17,499 nucleotides of DNA from UBA6176 sp041688515 (lineage in GTDB: Bacteria; Verrucomicrobiota; Verrucomicrobiia; Limisphaerales; UBA9464). A program made the position numbers and the translations under genes. Under the pieces are notes generated by a model. It was not told the origin of the DNA. It searched no databases and worked only from the letters and a program-made list of their open reading frames with translations. This document shows, piece after piece, positions 1 to 6,819 of this stretch; positions within the stretch are counted from its first letter, which is position 1, and each line of letters opens with the position of its first letter. The stretch is taken from positions 1 through 17,499 of the forward strand of contig JBDNHZ010000181.1 in the NCBI GenBank assembly GCA_041688515.1, written 5' to 3'.

Positions 1-1
1 A

Positions 2-1333
2 CTCACCACCGGCCTTGCCATCCAACCCGTTCTCGCCCCCCGCGATGACATCGAGAAGATCATCAAGTCCCACTACGGACTGGGCGGTGACACCCTCGAC
101 GAAATGGCGGGGACCGACGACGGACCGGAAGCCGTGTCCGGCCTGGAGGTCGGCGAAGACCTGCTCGAAGCCGCCCAGGAAGCGTCGGTCATCAAACTGG
201 TCAACGAGATCATCCTGGAAGCGGTGTCCGAACGGGCCTCGGACATCCACATCGAACCCTACGAGCATCACATGGCCATCCGGTACCGGATCGATGGCGT
301 GCTCCAGGAGTCGCCGGTCCCGCCCCAGATGCACCGTTACTCGGCGGCCATCATTTCGCGCATCAAGATCCTGGCGAACCTCAACATCGCCGAACGCCGG
401 ATCCCCCAGGACGGCCGCATCAAGTTCTCCGTCGGCGGACGTCAGGTCGACGTCCGTGTCTCGGTCATTCCCATGTTGTTTGGCGAAGGCGTGGTCATGC
501 GTCTGCTCGACAAGTCCAACGTGCTTTTCACGCTCCAGCAGTTGGGCATGGATGACGCCACTTACGCGGTCTTCAAGGGCCTGATCGATCGACCTCACGG
601 CATCTTCCTCGTCACCGGCCCCACGGGTTCCGGCAAGACCACCACCCTCTACGCCGCGCTGAATGCCATCGTCGGCCCCGAACTCAAGGTCATCACCGTC
701 GAAGACCCGGTTGAATACAACCTGACCGGGGTCAACCAGATCCCGGTCAATCATCAGGTCGGCATGACCTTCGAAAAGGGGCTTCGAGCCATTCTCCGCC
801 ATGACCCGGACGTCGTGATGATCGGGGAAATCCGCGACCTCGAAACTGCTTCGGCCGCCACCCAGGCCGCCATGACCGGTCACCTGGTCCTCTCCACGCT
901 GCACACCAACGACGCCGCCTCCGCTCCCATGCGGCTGATCGAGATGGGCGTCGAATCGTTCCTCGTCGCCTCGACCCTGATGGGGGCGATGGCCCAACGC
1001 CTCGTCCGCCGCGTCTGCTCCAAGTGCAAGGAATGGTACCTGCCCGATCCCGCCAACCTGCCACGGGACTTCGCCCTGGATCCCGCGGCCAAACTCGCCC
1101 GCGGCACCGGTTGCCCGCACTGCCGCAACACCGGCTACCGGGGTCGGACCGGCCTGTATGAACTGCTGGTCACCACCGACGCCATCGCCGAGCTGATCAT
1201 CGCCCGCGCTCCTTCCCACCAGATCATCGCCGCCGGTCGCCCCGGCCTCCGACTGCTGCGCGAAGACGGCTGGATCAAGACCCGCGAAGGCTCCACCACC
1301 CCGGACGAAGTCGTCCTGTGCACCGCCCACTGA
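2..1333 (+). CDS. gspE: GspE, type II secretion ATPase (5' end missing)
   Basis: Cytoplasmic hexameric ATPase that powers pseudopilus assembly by acting on GspF and GspL. The frame is open from the first base of the window, so the gene starts upstream; 443 residues are visible and the first ATG (position 104) is internal. The visible N-terminus is the tail of the MshEN/T2SSE N-terminal domain (TTGLAIQPVLAPRDDIEKII). Then follow ASDIHIEP, the Walker A motif GPTGSGKTTT (from 617), the Asp box (ITVEDPVEY), Walker B (DPDVVMIGEIRD) and the His box (TGHLVLSTLHTNDA). A tetracysteine zinc motif, CSKC-28 residues-CPHC, sits at 1016-1027 and 1112-1123 and is typical of GspE/PilB. All catalytic motifs are intact. 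The C-terminus (LREDGW...TTPDEVV) fits the family. Only 1 base separates it from gspF. PilB is the alternative; the pseudopilin set downstream favours GspE. Confidence 0.95.
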   Translation, partial: LTTGLAIQPVLAPRDDIEKIIKSHYGLGGDTLDEMAGTDDGPEAVSGLEVGEDLLEAAQEASVIKLVNEIILEAVSERASDIHIEPYEHHMAIRYRIDGVLQESPVPPQMHRYSAAIISRIKILANLNIAERRIPQDGRIKFSVGGRQVDVRVSVIPMLFGEGVVMRLLDKSNVLFTLQQLGMDDATYAVFKGLIDRPHGIFLVTGPTGSGKTTTLYAALNAIVGPELKVITVEDPVEYNLTGVNQIPVNHQVGMTFEKGLRAILRHDPDVVMIGEIRDLETASAATQAAMTGHLVLSTLHTNDAASAPMRLIEMGVESFLVASTLMGAMAQRLVRRVCSKCKEWYLPDPANLPRDFALDPAAKLARGTGCPHCRNTGYRGRTGLYELLVTTDAIAELIIARAPSHQIIAAGRPGLRLLREDGWIKTREGSTTPDEVVLCTAH

Positions 1334-1334
1334 C

Positions 1335-2537
1335 ATGCCCCGCTTCCAATACACCGCGCTTTCCGAGGCAGGCACGCAGACCGCCGGGACGATCGAGGCG
1401 GATTCCCAAGGGGCTGCCCTGCGCCAGTTGGCCGAGCGAAAGCTCTACCCGCTCTCGGTTCAGGGCGACGCCGCCAACGCCGACGGCAAGCCCAAGAAGC
1501 GTCGGGTGAAGGCGGCCGATCTCGGGATGCTCTACTCCCAGCTCGCCGATCTGCTGGGCTCCGGCGTGCCGCTCCTGCGCTCCATCGATTCGCTCATCAA
1601 GTCCACGGTCAATCCGTCGCTCAAGGAACTTCTCCGCGAGATCCGCGCTTCCATCGCCGAGGGACAGACCCTGACCGACACCCTGCGTCAGTATCCGGAA
1701 GTCTTTCCCGTGCTTCACACGGCCATGATCCAGGCGGGAGAACGCGCCTCGTTCCTCGAAGATGTGCTCCGATCGCTCTCCGGATTCATCGAACGTTTCG
1801 AGGAACTCCGTTCAAAGGTCATGGGTGCGCTGATTTATCCCGCGCTGTTGGCGACGCTGGGAACGGTGGTCATGGTGGCCGCCCTCATCTTCTTCGTTCC
1901 CAAGTTCGAACCCCTGCTCGCCGCCACCAAGAAGCCGCTCCCCTCCGAACTCCTCTTCGGCGCCTCCTGGGCGCTCCGGAACTACTGGTACGTCGTCCTC
2001 CCCTTCCTCGCCATCGCTGGCTTCGGTCTGTGGTCCGCCTTCACCAACGAAGCCCACCGCCGGCAACTGGAGAAGTGGCAGCTCCGCATCCCCGTCGTTG
2101 GCAGCGCCCTCCGCCTGCTCGCCATCACCCGGTTCTGCCGCATCCTGGGAACCATGCTGGCCAATGGCGTTCCCCTCCTCCAGGCCCTCCGCATCTCCAA
2201 GGACGCCACCGGATCGCACATCCTCTCCGATCGGATCGCCGAGGCCACCGAGTCCGTCCGCGACGGAAAACGCCTCTCCGAACCGCTCTCCATCGGCGGG
2301 TTCATCCCCGAACAGATCCTCGCCATGATCACCGTGGCCGAGGAATCCAACAAACTGCACGAGGTCCTCGTCCAGATCGCCGACACCGTCGAACGTCGCA
2401 CGAACCGTCAGGTGGACCAGGCCGTCCGCCTGATCGAACCGGTCATCCTCTGCGCCGTGGCTGCCGCCATCGGGTTCCTGGCCCTCGGCCTTTTGCTCCC
2501 GATCTTCACCATGGCCTCCGCGCTTGGGTCGAAGTAA
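1335..2537 (+). CDS. gspF: GspF, inner-membrane platform protein
   Basis: Polytopic inner-membrane protein of the assembly platform that couples the GspE ATPase to pseudopilus extrusion. At 400 residues it is full length for the family. It holds two T2SSF domains; the internal duplication shows in LGSGVPLLRSIDSL (about residue 74) and LANGVPLLQALRIS (about 275). Predicted membrane helices lie near residues 165-188, 217-236 and 369-393, with the usual short C-terminal tail. The ATG lies 2 bases after the gspE stop codon begins to end (1-base gap), so translation is probably coupled. I see nothing damaged. PilC of type IV pili is the only real alternative family name. Confidence 0.96.
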   Translation: MPRFQYTALSEAGTQTAGTIEADSQGAALRQLAERKLYPLSVQGDAANADGKPKKRRVKAADLGMLYSQLADLLGSGVPLLRSIDSLIKSTVNPSLKELLREIRASIAEGQTLTDTLRQYPEVFPVLHTAMIQAGERASFLEDVLRSLSGFIERFEELRSKVMGALIYPALLATLGTVVMVAALIFFVPKFEPLLAATKKPLPSELLFGASWALRNYWYVVLPFLAIAGFGLWSAFTNEAHRRQLEKWQLRIPVVGSALRLLAITRFCRILGTMLANGVPLLQALRISKDATGSHILSDRIAEATESVRDGKRLSEPLSIGGFIPEQILAMITVAEESNKLHEVLVQIADTVERRTNRQVDQAVRLIEPVILCAVAAAIGFLALGLLLPIFTMASALGSK

Positions 2538-2760
2538 GGCCGGGAGGAACAGGCCCCGCCTGGGACCGCGGGTGTCCTCGCCCGCCGCCGTTCACCACCA
2601 GCCCGGGGCCGCGAGTCGGTAAAATCCGCATCAGACTCGTGGAACTCGTCCCGCCAGGGCTCTTCCAGGAGGCCAAAAATAGTGTCTCCCGAAACTACCT
2701 TGAATCTTGTCGCATTTCTTCCCGTCCCCCTAGGGTCAGTGTCCTGAGTCTTTACCTCGT
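2538..2760 (+). promoter_or_regulatory. Intergenic gap before gspG, probable pseudopilin promoter region
   Basis: This is the only gap above 40 bp in the operon, and it sits just before the major pseudopilin gene, which is commonly needed in excess over the motor proteins. The 3' half (about 2670-2720) is visibly richer in A/T than the genes around it. A weak sigma-70-like pair, TTGTCG (2708-2713) and TAGGGT (2731-2736) with 17 bp between, is the best I can find and is not convincing. AGGAGG at about 2667-2672 lies 9-10 bases before a GTG (2682) that opens a 21-codon frame ending with TGA at 2747. No Shine-Dalgarno sequence precedes the gspG ATG itself. A promoter here is inferred from context, not demonstrated. 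Confidence 0.4.
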
Positions 2761-3267
2761 ATGAATCTGCAAACTGCGCTCCGCCGGGCCCGTGCCCAAC
2801 GTTCCGTCAGCGGCTTCACCCTGATCGAGATCCTTCTCGTCATCGTCATCATCCTGCTGCTGGCCGGTGCCCTGGTGGTCTTCGTCATCCCGCAGCAAAA
2901 GGGTGCCGAGAAGAACACGACCGCCCTCCTGCTCAAAAACGTGGCCAGCGCCCTCGATACCTACCGCCTCAACCTCGGCCATTATCCGACCGAACAGGAA
3001 GGGGGCCTCGAAGCCCTCCTCAAGAAGCCCAGCTTCGAGAACGAGCGCATGGGCGAGAAGTGGAACGGACCGTACCTCAAGCCCGGCACCGTCCTCGACG
3101 ACCCCTGGAACAACAAGATCCGCTACGAACTGGCTGACACCTCCGCGCCCGACACCGAAAAGGCCGGCGCACTCCCTTACAAGCTCTTCTCGGTCGGGCC
3201 CGATGGCCAGCCCGATACCGCCGACGACGTCAAGCTCTTCACCGAGGACTCCGACCGGAAGGAGTAA
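2761..3267 (+). CDS. gspG: GspG, major pseudopilin
   Basis: Main subunit of the periplasmic pseudopilus that pushes substrates through the secretin. It has 168 residues. A class III (prepilin) leader of 18 residues ends in Gly18, followed by FTLIE with the required Glu at mature position 5 (Glu23) and a hydrophobic helix to about residue 43. The GspG signature follows: LGHYPTEQEGGLEALLKKP, WNGPYLKPG, DPWNNKIRYEL, and the C-terminal VGPDGQPDTADD, the region that binds calcium in characterised GspG proteins. The start is fixed by the leader length, though no clear ribosome binding site precedes it. The 223-bp gap upstream and 33-bp gap downstream mark it as a separately expressed unit within the operon. 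Confidence 0.96.
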   Translation: MNLQTALRRARAQRSVSGFTLIEILLVIVIILLLAGALVVFVIPQQKGAEKNTTALLLKNVASALDTYRLNLGHYPTEQEGGLEALLKKPSFENERMGEKWNGPYLKPGTVLDDPWNNKIRYELADTSAPDTEKAGALPYKLFSVGPDGQPDTADDVKLFTEDSDRKE

Positions 3268-3300
3268 CTTCCTTCCTACGAAGCGCCTCCCCCCTGACAT

Positions 3301-4041
3301 ATGTGTACCCGGCCCCGAGCGCTGCCGCGCCACCCCGGGGCCGCGTTCACTTTGATCGAGCTGCTTCTCGCGGTAGCCCTCCTCTCCCTGCTCTTCGGCG
3401 CCGTCGCCTTCAACTTCAATTCCCTTCGTCAGGGCAAGTCCCTCGACGAAGGCGTGTCCCAGTTCGAAGCCCTGCTGCGCATCGCCCGCGCTCAGGCCGC
3501 CGCCACCGGACGTCCCGTCGTGCTTGCGCTCATCGCCCCCACCCAGTCCCCGGGCTCCCCCACCGACTCCAACGCCCTCGCGCTCGCCGTGCTCACCCAG
3601 TCGGATCCCCTCCGACAGCCCGGCCTGTACCGACCGCTCCCGAGTGTCCAGTACCTGCTCGCCGACCTCGCCGACCTCATCCGCCTCCAGATCCCCACCC
3701 CCAAGCCGAATTCCGGCGATCAGACGGATCCGTCCGATCGGACGGATCGCCAGGGACCGATTCTCACCTTCCTTCCCGATGGCTCCTGTGACGCCGCGGA
3801 TTTCATCGTTCTTTCGCAGGACCCCGAGGATCACCGTCGCATCCATGTGCACGTGGATGCGGTGACCGGCACGCTTCATCGGCGTTCGCTGAGCCAGGAC
3901 AACGCCAACCCGGACGATCTGGAAGAAGACGTGATGGACGAGGAAGACGAGGGAGATGCCTCGACTCCACCGCAGGACTCCTCTCCGTCCTCGACATCCA
4001 ACCCGGGCGGGATCCCTCGGCGCAATCCGACCGGCCCATGA
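3301..4041 (+). CDS. gspH: GspH-like minor pseudopilin with acidic tail
   Basis: Minor pseudopilin expected at the pseudopilus tip. It has 246 residues, longer than a usual GspH (about 170-200). The leader ends ...HPGAA before FTLIE (Phe16-Glu20), so the residue before the cleavage site is Ala, not the usual Gly. A hydrophobic helix runs over residues 16-38. The stretch ILTFLPDGSC...FIVLS...RRIHVHVDAVTGTLH (about 154-193) matches the C-terminal strands of the GspH/FimT fold. Residues 140-150 (DQTDPSDRTDR) are encoded by a 9-bp-period GATC array. After residue 199 there is a long Asp/Glu-rich then Pro/Ser-rich tail that the family fold does not need. It overlaps gspI by 4 bases. Assignment as GspH rests on the leader, this C-terminal pattern and gene order. 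Confidence 0.85.
   Translation: MCTRPRALPRHPGAAFTLIELLLAVALLSLLFGAVAFNFNSLRQGKSLDEGVSQFEALLRIARAQAAATGRPVVLALIAPTQSPGSPTDSNALALAVLTQSDPLRQPGLYRPLPSVQYLLADLADLIRLQIPTPKPNSGDQTDPSDRTDRQGPILTFLPDGSCDAADFIVLSQDPEDHRRIHVHVDAVTGTLHRRSLSQDNANPDDLEEDVMDEEDEGDASTPPQDSSPSSTSNPGGIPRRNPTGP
3718..3748. repeat. 9-bp-period GATC array with 22-bp perfect palindrome, inside gspH
   Basis: Four GATC tetramers start at 3718, 3727, 3736 and 3745, exactly 9 bp apart. The outer intervals read GATCAGACG and GATCGGACG; the central unit is inverted (GATCCGTCC). As a result 3727-3748 is a perfect 22-bp palindrome centred on a GATC. It is translated in frame as DQTDPSDRTDR. A related array lies in gspK in a different reading frame, which points to a DNA-level element and not a protein motif. 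Confidence 0.8.
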
Positions 4042-4478
4042 ATCGGCCCAATCAGAACGCCCGAAACGGGGCGGTGCTCCTCGAGGTGCTCCTCGCGGTA
4101 GCCCTGTTTGTTGCGGCAGCGGCCATCGCCACCGCCAGTCTCAACTCTTCCCTCCGCGCCCTCGACCGCCAGCGGTTGCAGACCCATGCCACCCTGGTTG
4201 CCGCCTCGGTGCTGGCCGAGGTCCAACTGGGCATCCGGCCCACCACCGCCGCCACCGCGCAACCCCTCGATCCCCCCTTCCAGGACTGGACCTGGGAACT
4301 CGCCACGGATTCCAGTCCCACCGACTTCTCCGAGTCCAGTCCGCTGGAACGGATCGAAGTGGTCGTCCGACACCGGACCGAATCGATCGTCCAACGGCTC
4401 GCACAACGGCTCCCGCCGCGCATCAGCGGGCCGACGGGCCAGTTCGATCCGCCGCTCACCGGAGGAACCGCCCGATGA
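4038..4478 (+). CDS. gspI: GspI-like minor pseudopilin
   Basis: Minor pseudopilin that in studied systems joins GspJ and GspK in the tip complex. It has 146 residues, near the family's usual 120-130. The leader ends ...NARNG, then AVLLE with Glu at mature position 5, followed by the helix VLLAVALFVAAAAIATAS. Downstream, the run of small residues, LEVLLAVALF and the W-x-W pair (DWTWEL, about residue 94) followed by a strand reading RIEVVVRH fit the T2SSI family. The ATG overlaps the gspH stop as ATGA, and its own stop overlaps the gspJ start the same way. The family call rests on order (G-H-I-J-K) as much as on sequence. Confidence 0.85.
   Translation: MNRPNQNARNGAVLLEVLLAVALFVAAAAIATASLNSSLRALDRQRLQTHATLVAASVLAEVQLGIRPTTAATAQPLDPPFQDWTWELATDSSPTDFSESSPLERIEVVVRHRTESIVQRLAQRLPPRISGPTGQFDPPLTGGTAR
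4461..4465 (+). promoter_or_regulatory. Ribosome binding site that fixes the gspJ start
   Basis: GGAGG lies 9 bases before the ATG at 4475. The reading frame is open further back, to an ATG at 3956, but this site, the ATGA overlap with gspI and the prepilin leader just after 4475 together show that 4475 is the true start. Confidence 0.8.
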
Positions 4479-5242
4479 ACCCTCGCCTTCGACTACGGGC
4501 GCACGGGGCGTTCACCCTGATCGAAGTGTTGCTGGCGATCGGCCTGACCACCGCCCTGCTTCTGGTGGCCATGACCTTCTACCAGCAGGCGGCCAATCTC
4601 CGCACCCAGATCCTGCTCGCCTCCGAGCAACTCACCGCCGTTCGACTGACGCTCGACCAGGTCACCGCCGATCTCCGTTCCGCAGCGCAGGTTCCCTCAG
4701 CGTCCTTCATCGGCGGACCGAGCTCGCTCGAGTTCGTCCGGCTCACGCCTCCGTCCACCCGACCGCCGGGCACGAACCAGACGGCGAGGATATTCGTCGG
4801 TTCGTACCAACGTCTGTTACTGGCCACCTTCCTCGAGCAAAAGGGGACCAACCTCAGCGTCACGGGCATTAGCCGTACGGAATCGCCGCTTCACACCGCT
4901 CCCGCCTCAGGCGACTCCAGAAGCCGGAATCAAGGCCCCGCCGGCGGAACGAATGAACCCGCACGCCCCGCCTCGCCGTTCACCACCGCCGTCCATTTCC
5001 TGCACTTCCGCTACTGGAACGGCGCCGCCTGGCAGGATTCCTGGTTTGCCCCCGCACCTCCCCCGGGGATCGAAATCACCCTCGGGGCCGAACCACTCCC
5101 CGACGACGCCACTCCCGAGACCTATCCCTACGAACAATTCCGTCGGGTGGTGGTCATCCCCGCTGGGCGCACCCCGGATCCCTCCGCGGGCGGAACCAAT
5201 GCCGAACCGTTCGAACTCACGGCTCCGCCCGACCCCCTGTGA
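4475..5242 (+). CDS. gspJ: GspJ-like minor pseudopilin
   Basis: Minor pseudopilin of the tip complex, with 255 residues. The short leader MNPRLRLRAHGA is followed by FTLIE (Phe13-Glu17), again with Ala instead of Gly before the predicted cut, then a hydrophobic helix to about residue 36. The mature N-terminal stalk (QLTAVRLTLDQVTADLRSA) has the helix pattern seen in GspJ, and the later segment TAVHFLHFRYWNGAAWQDSW is the typical GspJ strand with aromatic residues; RRVVVIPAGR follows as the last strand. Residues about 135-168 are low complexity (Ser/Pro/Gly) and look like a loop. The start at 4475 is set by the Shine-Dalgarno sequence and the 4-base overlap with gspI. Its stop overlaps the GTG of gspK. 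Confidence 0.88.
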   Translation: MNPRLRLRAHGAFTLIEVLLAIGLTTALLLVAMTFYQQAANLRTQILLASEQLTAVRLTLDQVTADLRSAAQVPSASFIGGPSSLEFVRLTPPSTRPPGTNQTARIFVGSYQRLLLATFLEQKGTNLSVTGISRTESPLHTAPASGDSRSRNQGPAGGTNEPARPASPFTTAVHFLHFRYWNGAAWQDSWFAPAPPPGIEITLGAEPLPDDATPETYPYEQFRRVVVIPAGRTPDPSAGGTNAEPFELTAPPDPL

Positions 5243-6819
5243 ACCCGCCGCTTCCCATCCCAGGTTCGCCCGACCCCCGCCGATCCCACCGGCGACGGGG
5301 CGGCTTCGTGTTGCTGGCGGTGCTCATCTTCGTCGTGCTGTTGTCCATGATCGTGGCCAGCCTGCTGTTTCAATCCGCGGCCGATGAATCGGCCGCCAAC
5401 GCCTCCGCCGGCACGGAGCAGGCCTGGGCCGCGGCGCTCTCCGGCGTGGCGGAACTGCTGCGGCTCGCACCCAATGCCGGCGGTCCTGAACCCGACTGGC
5501 AGGACGACCCCCGCCGACTCAAACACCAATTGGTGTACGAAGACGGGGCCGACCGCTGGTATTTCACCGTCTTCAATCCCGCCCCACCCGATTCCCTGGC
5601 CGAGATCCGCTACGGCCTCGACGACGAAGCCTCCCGCGTCCAGGCCCGTGAAGCCACCGTCGATCAACTCGCCAAACTCCCCCGCATCACCCCCGAGCTC
5701 GCCCGCGCCCTCCGCACCGCCCTCGCCCCCGGAGGATCAGACGGATCAGACGGATCGGACGGATCTTCCGTGGAGGGGGCATCCTTCCCGGTGCACACGC
5801 TGGAAGACCTGCTGCAGGTGCCTGGCCTGACCGCGCACCGGTTGATGGGCGAAGACCTCAATCAGAACGGTCGGTTGGATCCCGGCGAAGACGTCAATCA
5901 GGACGGCAACCTCGACCGGGGGCTCGCGCAGTACCTGACCCTGGATTCCGCCGATCCCGACCTGACCCACGAAGGCCGTCGGCGAACGCGCCTGAACGAT
6001 CCCTCCGATCCGTTGCCGGAGATGGAGCTTCCCCCGGCCTTCACCAACTATCTCGCGGTCATCCGTTCCTCCAAAACCAAGCTGGATCACGCTGCCGACA
6101 CGCTCGATTCGACCGTGAAGACCAAGGACGCCCACGGCACCGAGGTCGCCGTGCCGTCTGGAATCACCAAGGAAGAACTCCCGATGGTCCTCGACCTCTT
6201 CACCGCCCGCGCGGAGACCGAGCACCCCGGCCTCATCAACCTCAACACCGCGTCCATCGCCGTCCTCGCCACGATCCCCGGGATCGACGAACCCCTGGCC
6301 GAGAGCATCGTGTCCTCGCGGACGGCGCTGACTCCCGAGCGCCGGCGCACCTCCGCCTGGCTGGTCCAGGAAGGGCTGCTTACGCCGGAACAGTTCCGTT
6401 CGATCGCTCCGCATCTCACCGCCCGTTCCCATCAGTTCCACGGGCGCGTCGTCGGCTATGGCCTTCCGTCCGGACGCTTCCGCGTGCTCGATGTCGGCAT
6501 CGACACCTCTTCCGGCCATGCCGAGATCACCCACCTGCGGGATGTGACGCGACTGGGTTTTCCGCTCATCCTCTCCGACTCGGAAGATGCCGGGGGCGCG
6601 ACTTCTCCCACCGGGGCGTCTGCACGCCGGGGAGACCCCATGTGGGTAGGCCTGGGGGCGCGCCCGTCCCCGGGTGCCAGGCACGGCCTGCATCTCCCGA
6701 AGCGGCCGGGGACGCCAGCGCTCCCAGGGAGACCCGACCCGATCGCCCGGGAACGGACTCCGTCGCCAAGCCTCATAGAAACGTTCAGTATCCACCGCAA
6801 AGCTCATCGGAATGTCTGA
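5239..6819 (+). CDS. gspK: GspK-like minor pseudopilin with EF-hand-like loop and odd C-terminal tail
   Basis: Large minor pseudopilin thought to cap the pseudopilus. It has 526 residues against about 320-350 for typical GspK. The start is GTG, overlapping the gspJ stop as GTGA. The leader ends RRRGG, then FVLLA with Ala27 at mature position 5; lack of Glu there is normal for GspK. The helix runs over residues 23-44. A helix-hairpin-helix segment typical of T2SSK lies at about 329-360 (LINLNTASIAVLATIPGI). Inserted before it are a GSD repeat (166-176, from a 9-bp DNA array) and a calcium-type loop at 206-217 (D-x-N-x-N-G-x-L-D-x-x-E), followed at once by a second, incomplete one. The fold appears to end near HLRDVTRLGFPLI (about 446); the last 80 residues are Pro/Arg/Gly rich and probably not native. 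It overlaps gspL by 8 bases. Confidence 0.85.
   Translation: MNPPLPIPGSPDPRRSHRRRGGFVLLAVLIFVVLLSMIVASLLFQSAADESAANASAGTEQAWAAALSGVAELLRLAPNAGGPEPDWQDDPRRLKHQLVYEDGADRWYFTVFNPAPPDSLAEIRYGLDDEASRVQAREATVDQLAKLPRITPELARALRTALAPGGSDGSDGSDGSSVEGASFPVHTLEDLLQVPGLTAHRLMGEDLNQNGRLDPGEDVNQDGNLDRGLAQYLTLDSADPDLTHEGRRRTRLNDPSDPLPEMELPPAFTNYLAVIRSSKTKLDHAADTLDSTVKTKDAHGTEVAVPSGITKEELPMVLDLFTARAETEHPGLINLNTASIAVLATIPGIDEPLAESIVSSRTALTPERRRTSAWLVQEGLLTPEQFRSIAPHLTARSHQFHGRVVGYGLPSGRFRVLDVGIDTSSGHAEITHLRDVTRLGFPLILSDSEDAGGATSPTGASARRGDPMWVGLGARPSPGARHGLHLPKRPGTPALPGRPDPIARERTPSPSLIETFSIHRKAHRNV
5734..5769. repeat. 9-bp tandem GGATC(A/G)GAC array inside gspK
   Basis: GGATCAGAC, GGATCAGAC and GGATCGGAC follow each other directly, then GGATCTTCC as a decayed fourth unit. 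GATC starts at 5735, 5744, 5753 and 5762, the same four-by-9-bp layout as the array in gspH, but here offset by one base in the reading frame so that it encodes GSDGSDGSDGS. All units have one orientation, unlike the gspH copy. Confidence 0.85.
6590..6790. repeat. Possible dispersed-repeat insertion forming the gspK 3' end
   Basis: The composition changes abruptly after the last recognisable GspK strand. The DNA becomes very G/C rich with short inverted pieces such as GGCGT-CTGC-ACGCC (6616-6629), and on the minus strand carries CTGGGAGCGCTGGCGTCCCC (6707-6726). From memory, G/C-rich runs of this GGGAGCGC-GGCGTC type recur as dispersed non-coding repeats in some Verrucomicrobia genomes. The translation has no fold-like pattern in any frame. 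The boundaries are approximate and the call needs comparison with the rest of the genome. Confidence 0.35.

Noticed and set aside
2550..2562. Small hairpin (CAGGC-CCC-GCCTG) after gspF as a terminator
   Set aside because: Only a 5-bp stem with no T-run after it; in DNA this rich in G/C such stems are expected by chance.
2752..3879. A 375-residue minus-strand frame opposite gspG and gspH
   Set aside because: Gly/Glu/Val-rich shadow of two clear pseudopilin genes.
3956..4474. N-terminal extension of the gspJ frame back to an ATG at 3956
   Set aside because: The extension is out-of-frame translation of gspH and gspI. The ribosome binding site at 4461-4465, the ATGA overlap and the prepilin leader put the start at 4475.
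5734..5769. Tandem 9-bp array as a CRISPR or iteron origin
   Set aside because: There are no spacers, the units are far too short for CRISPR, and the array lies inside a coding frame with no replication gene nearby.
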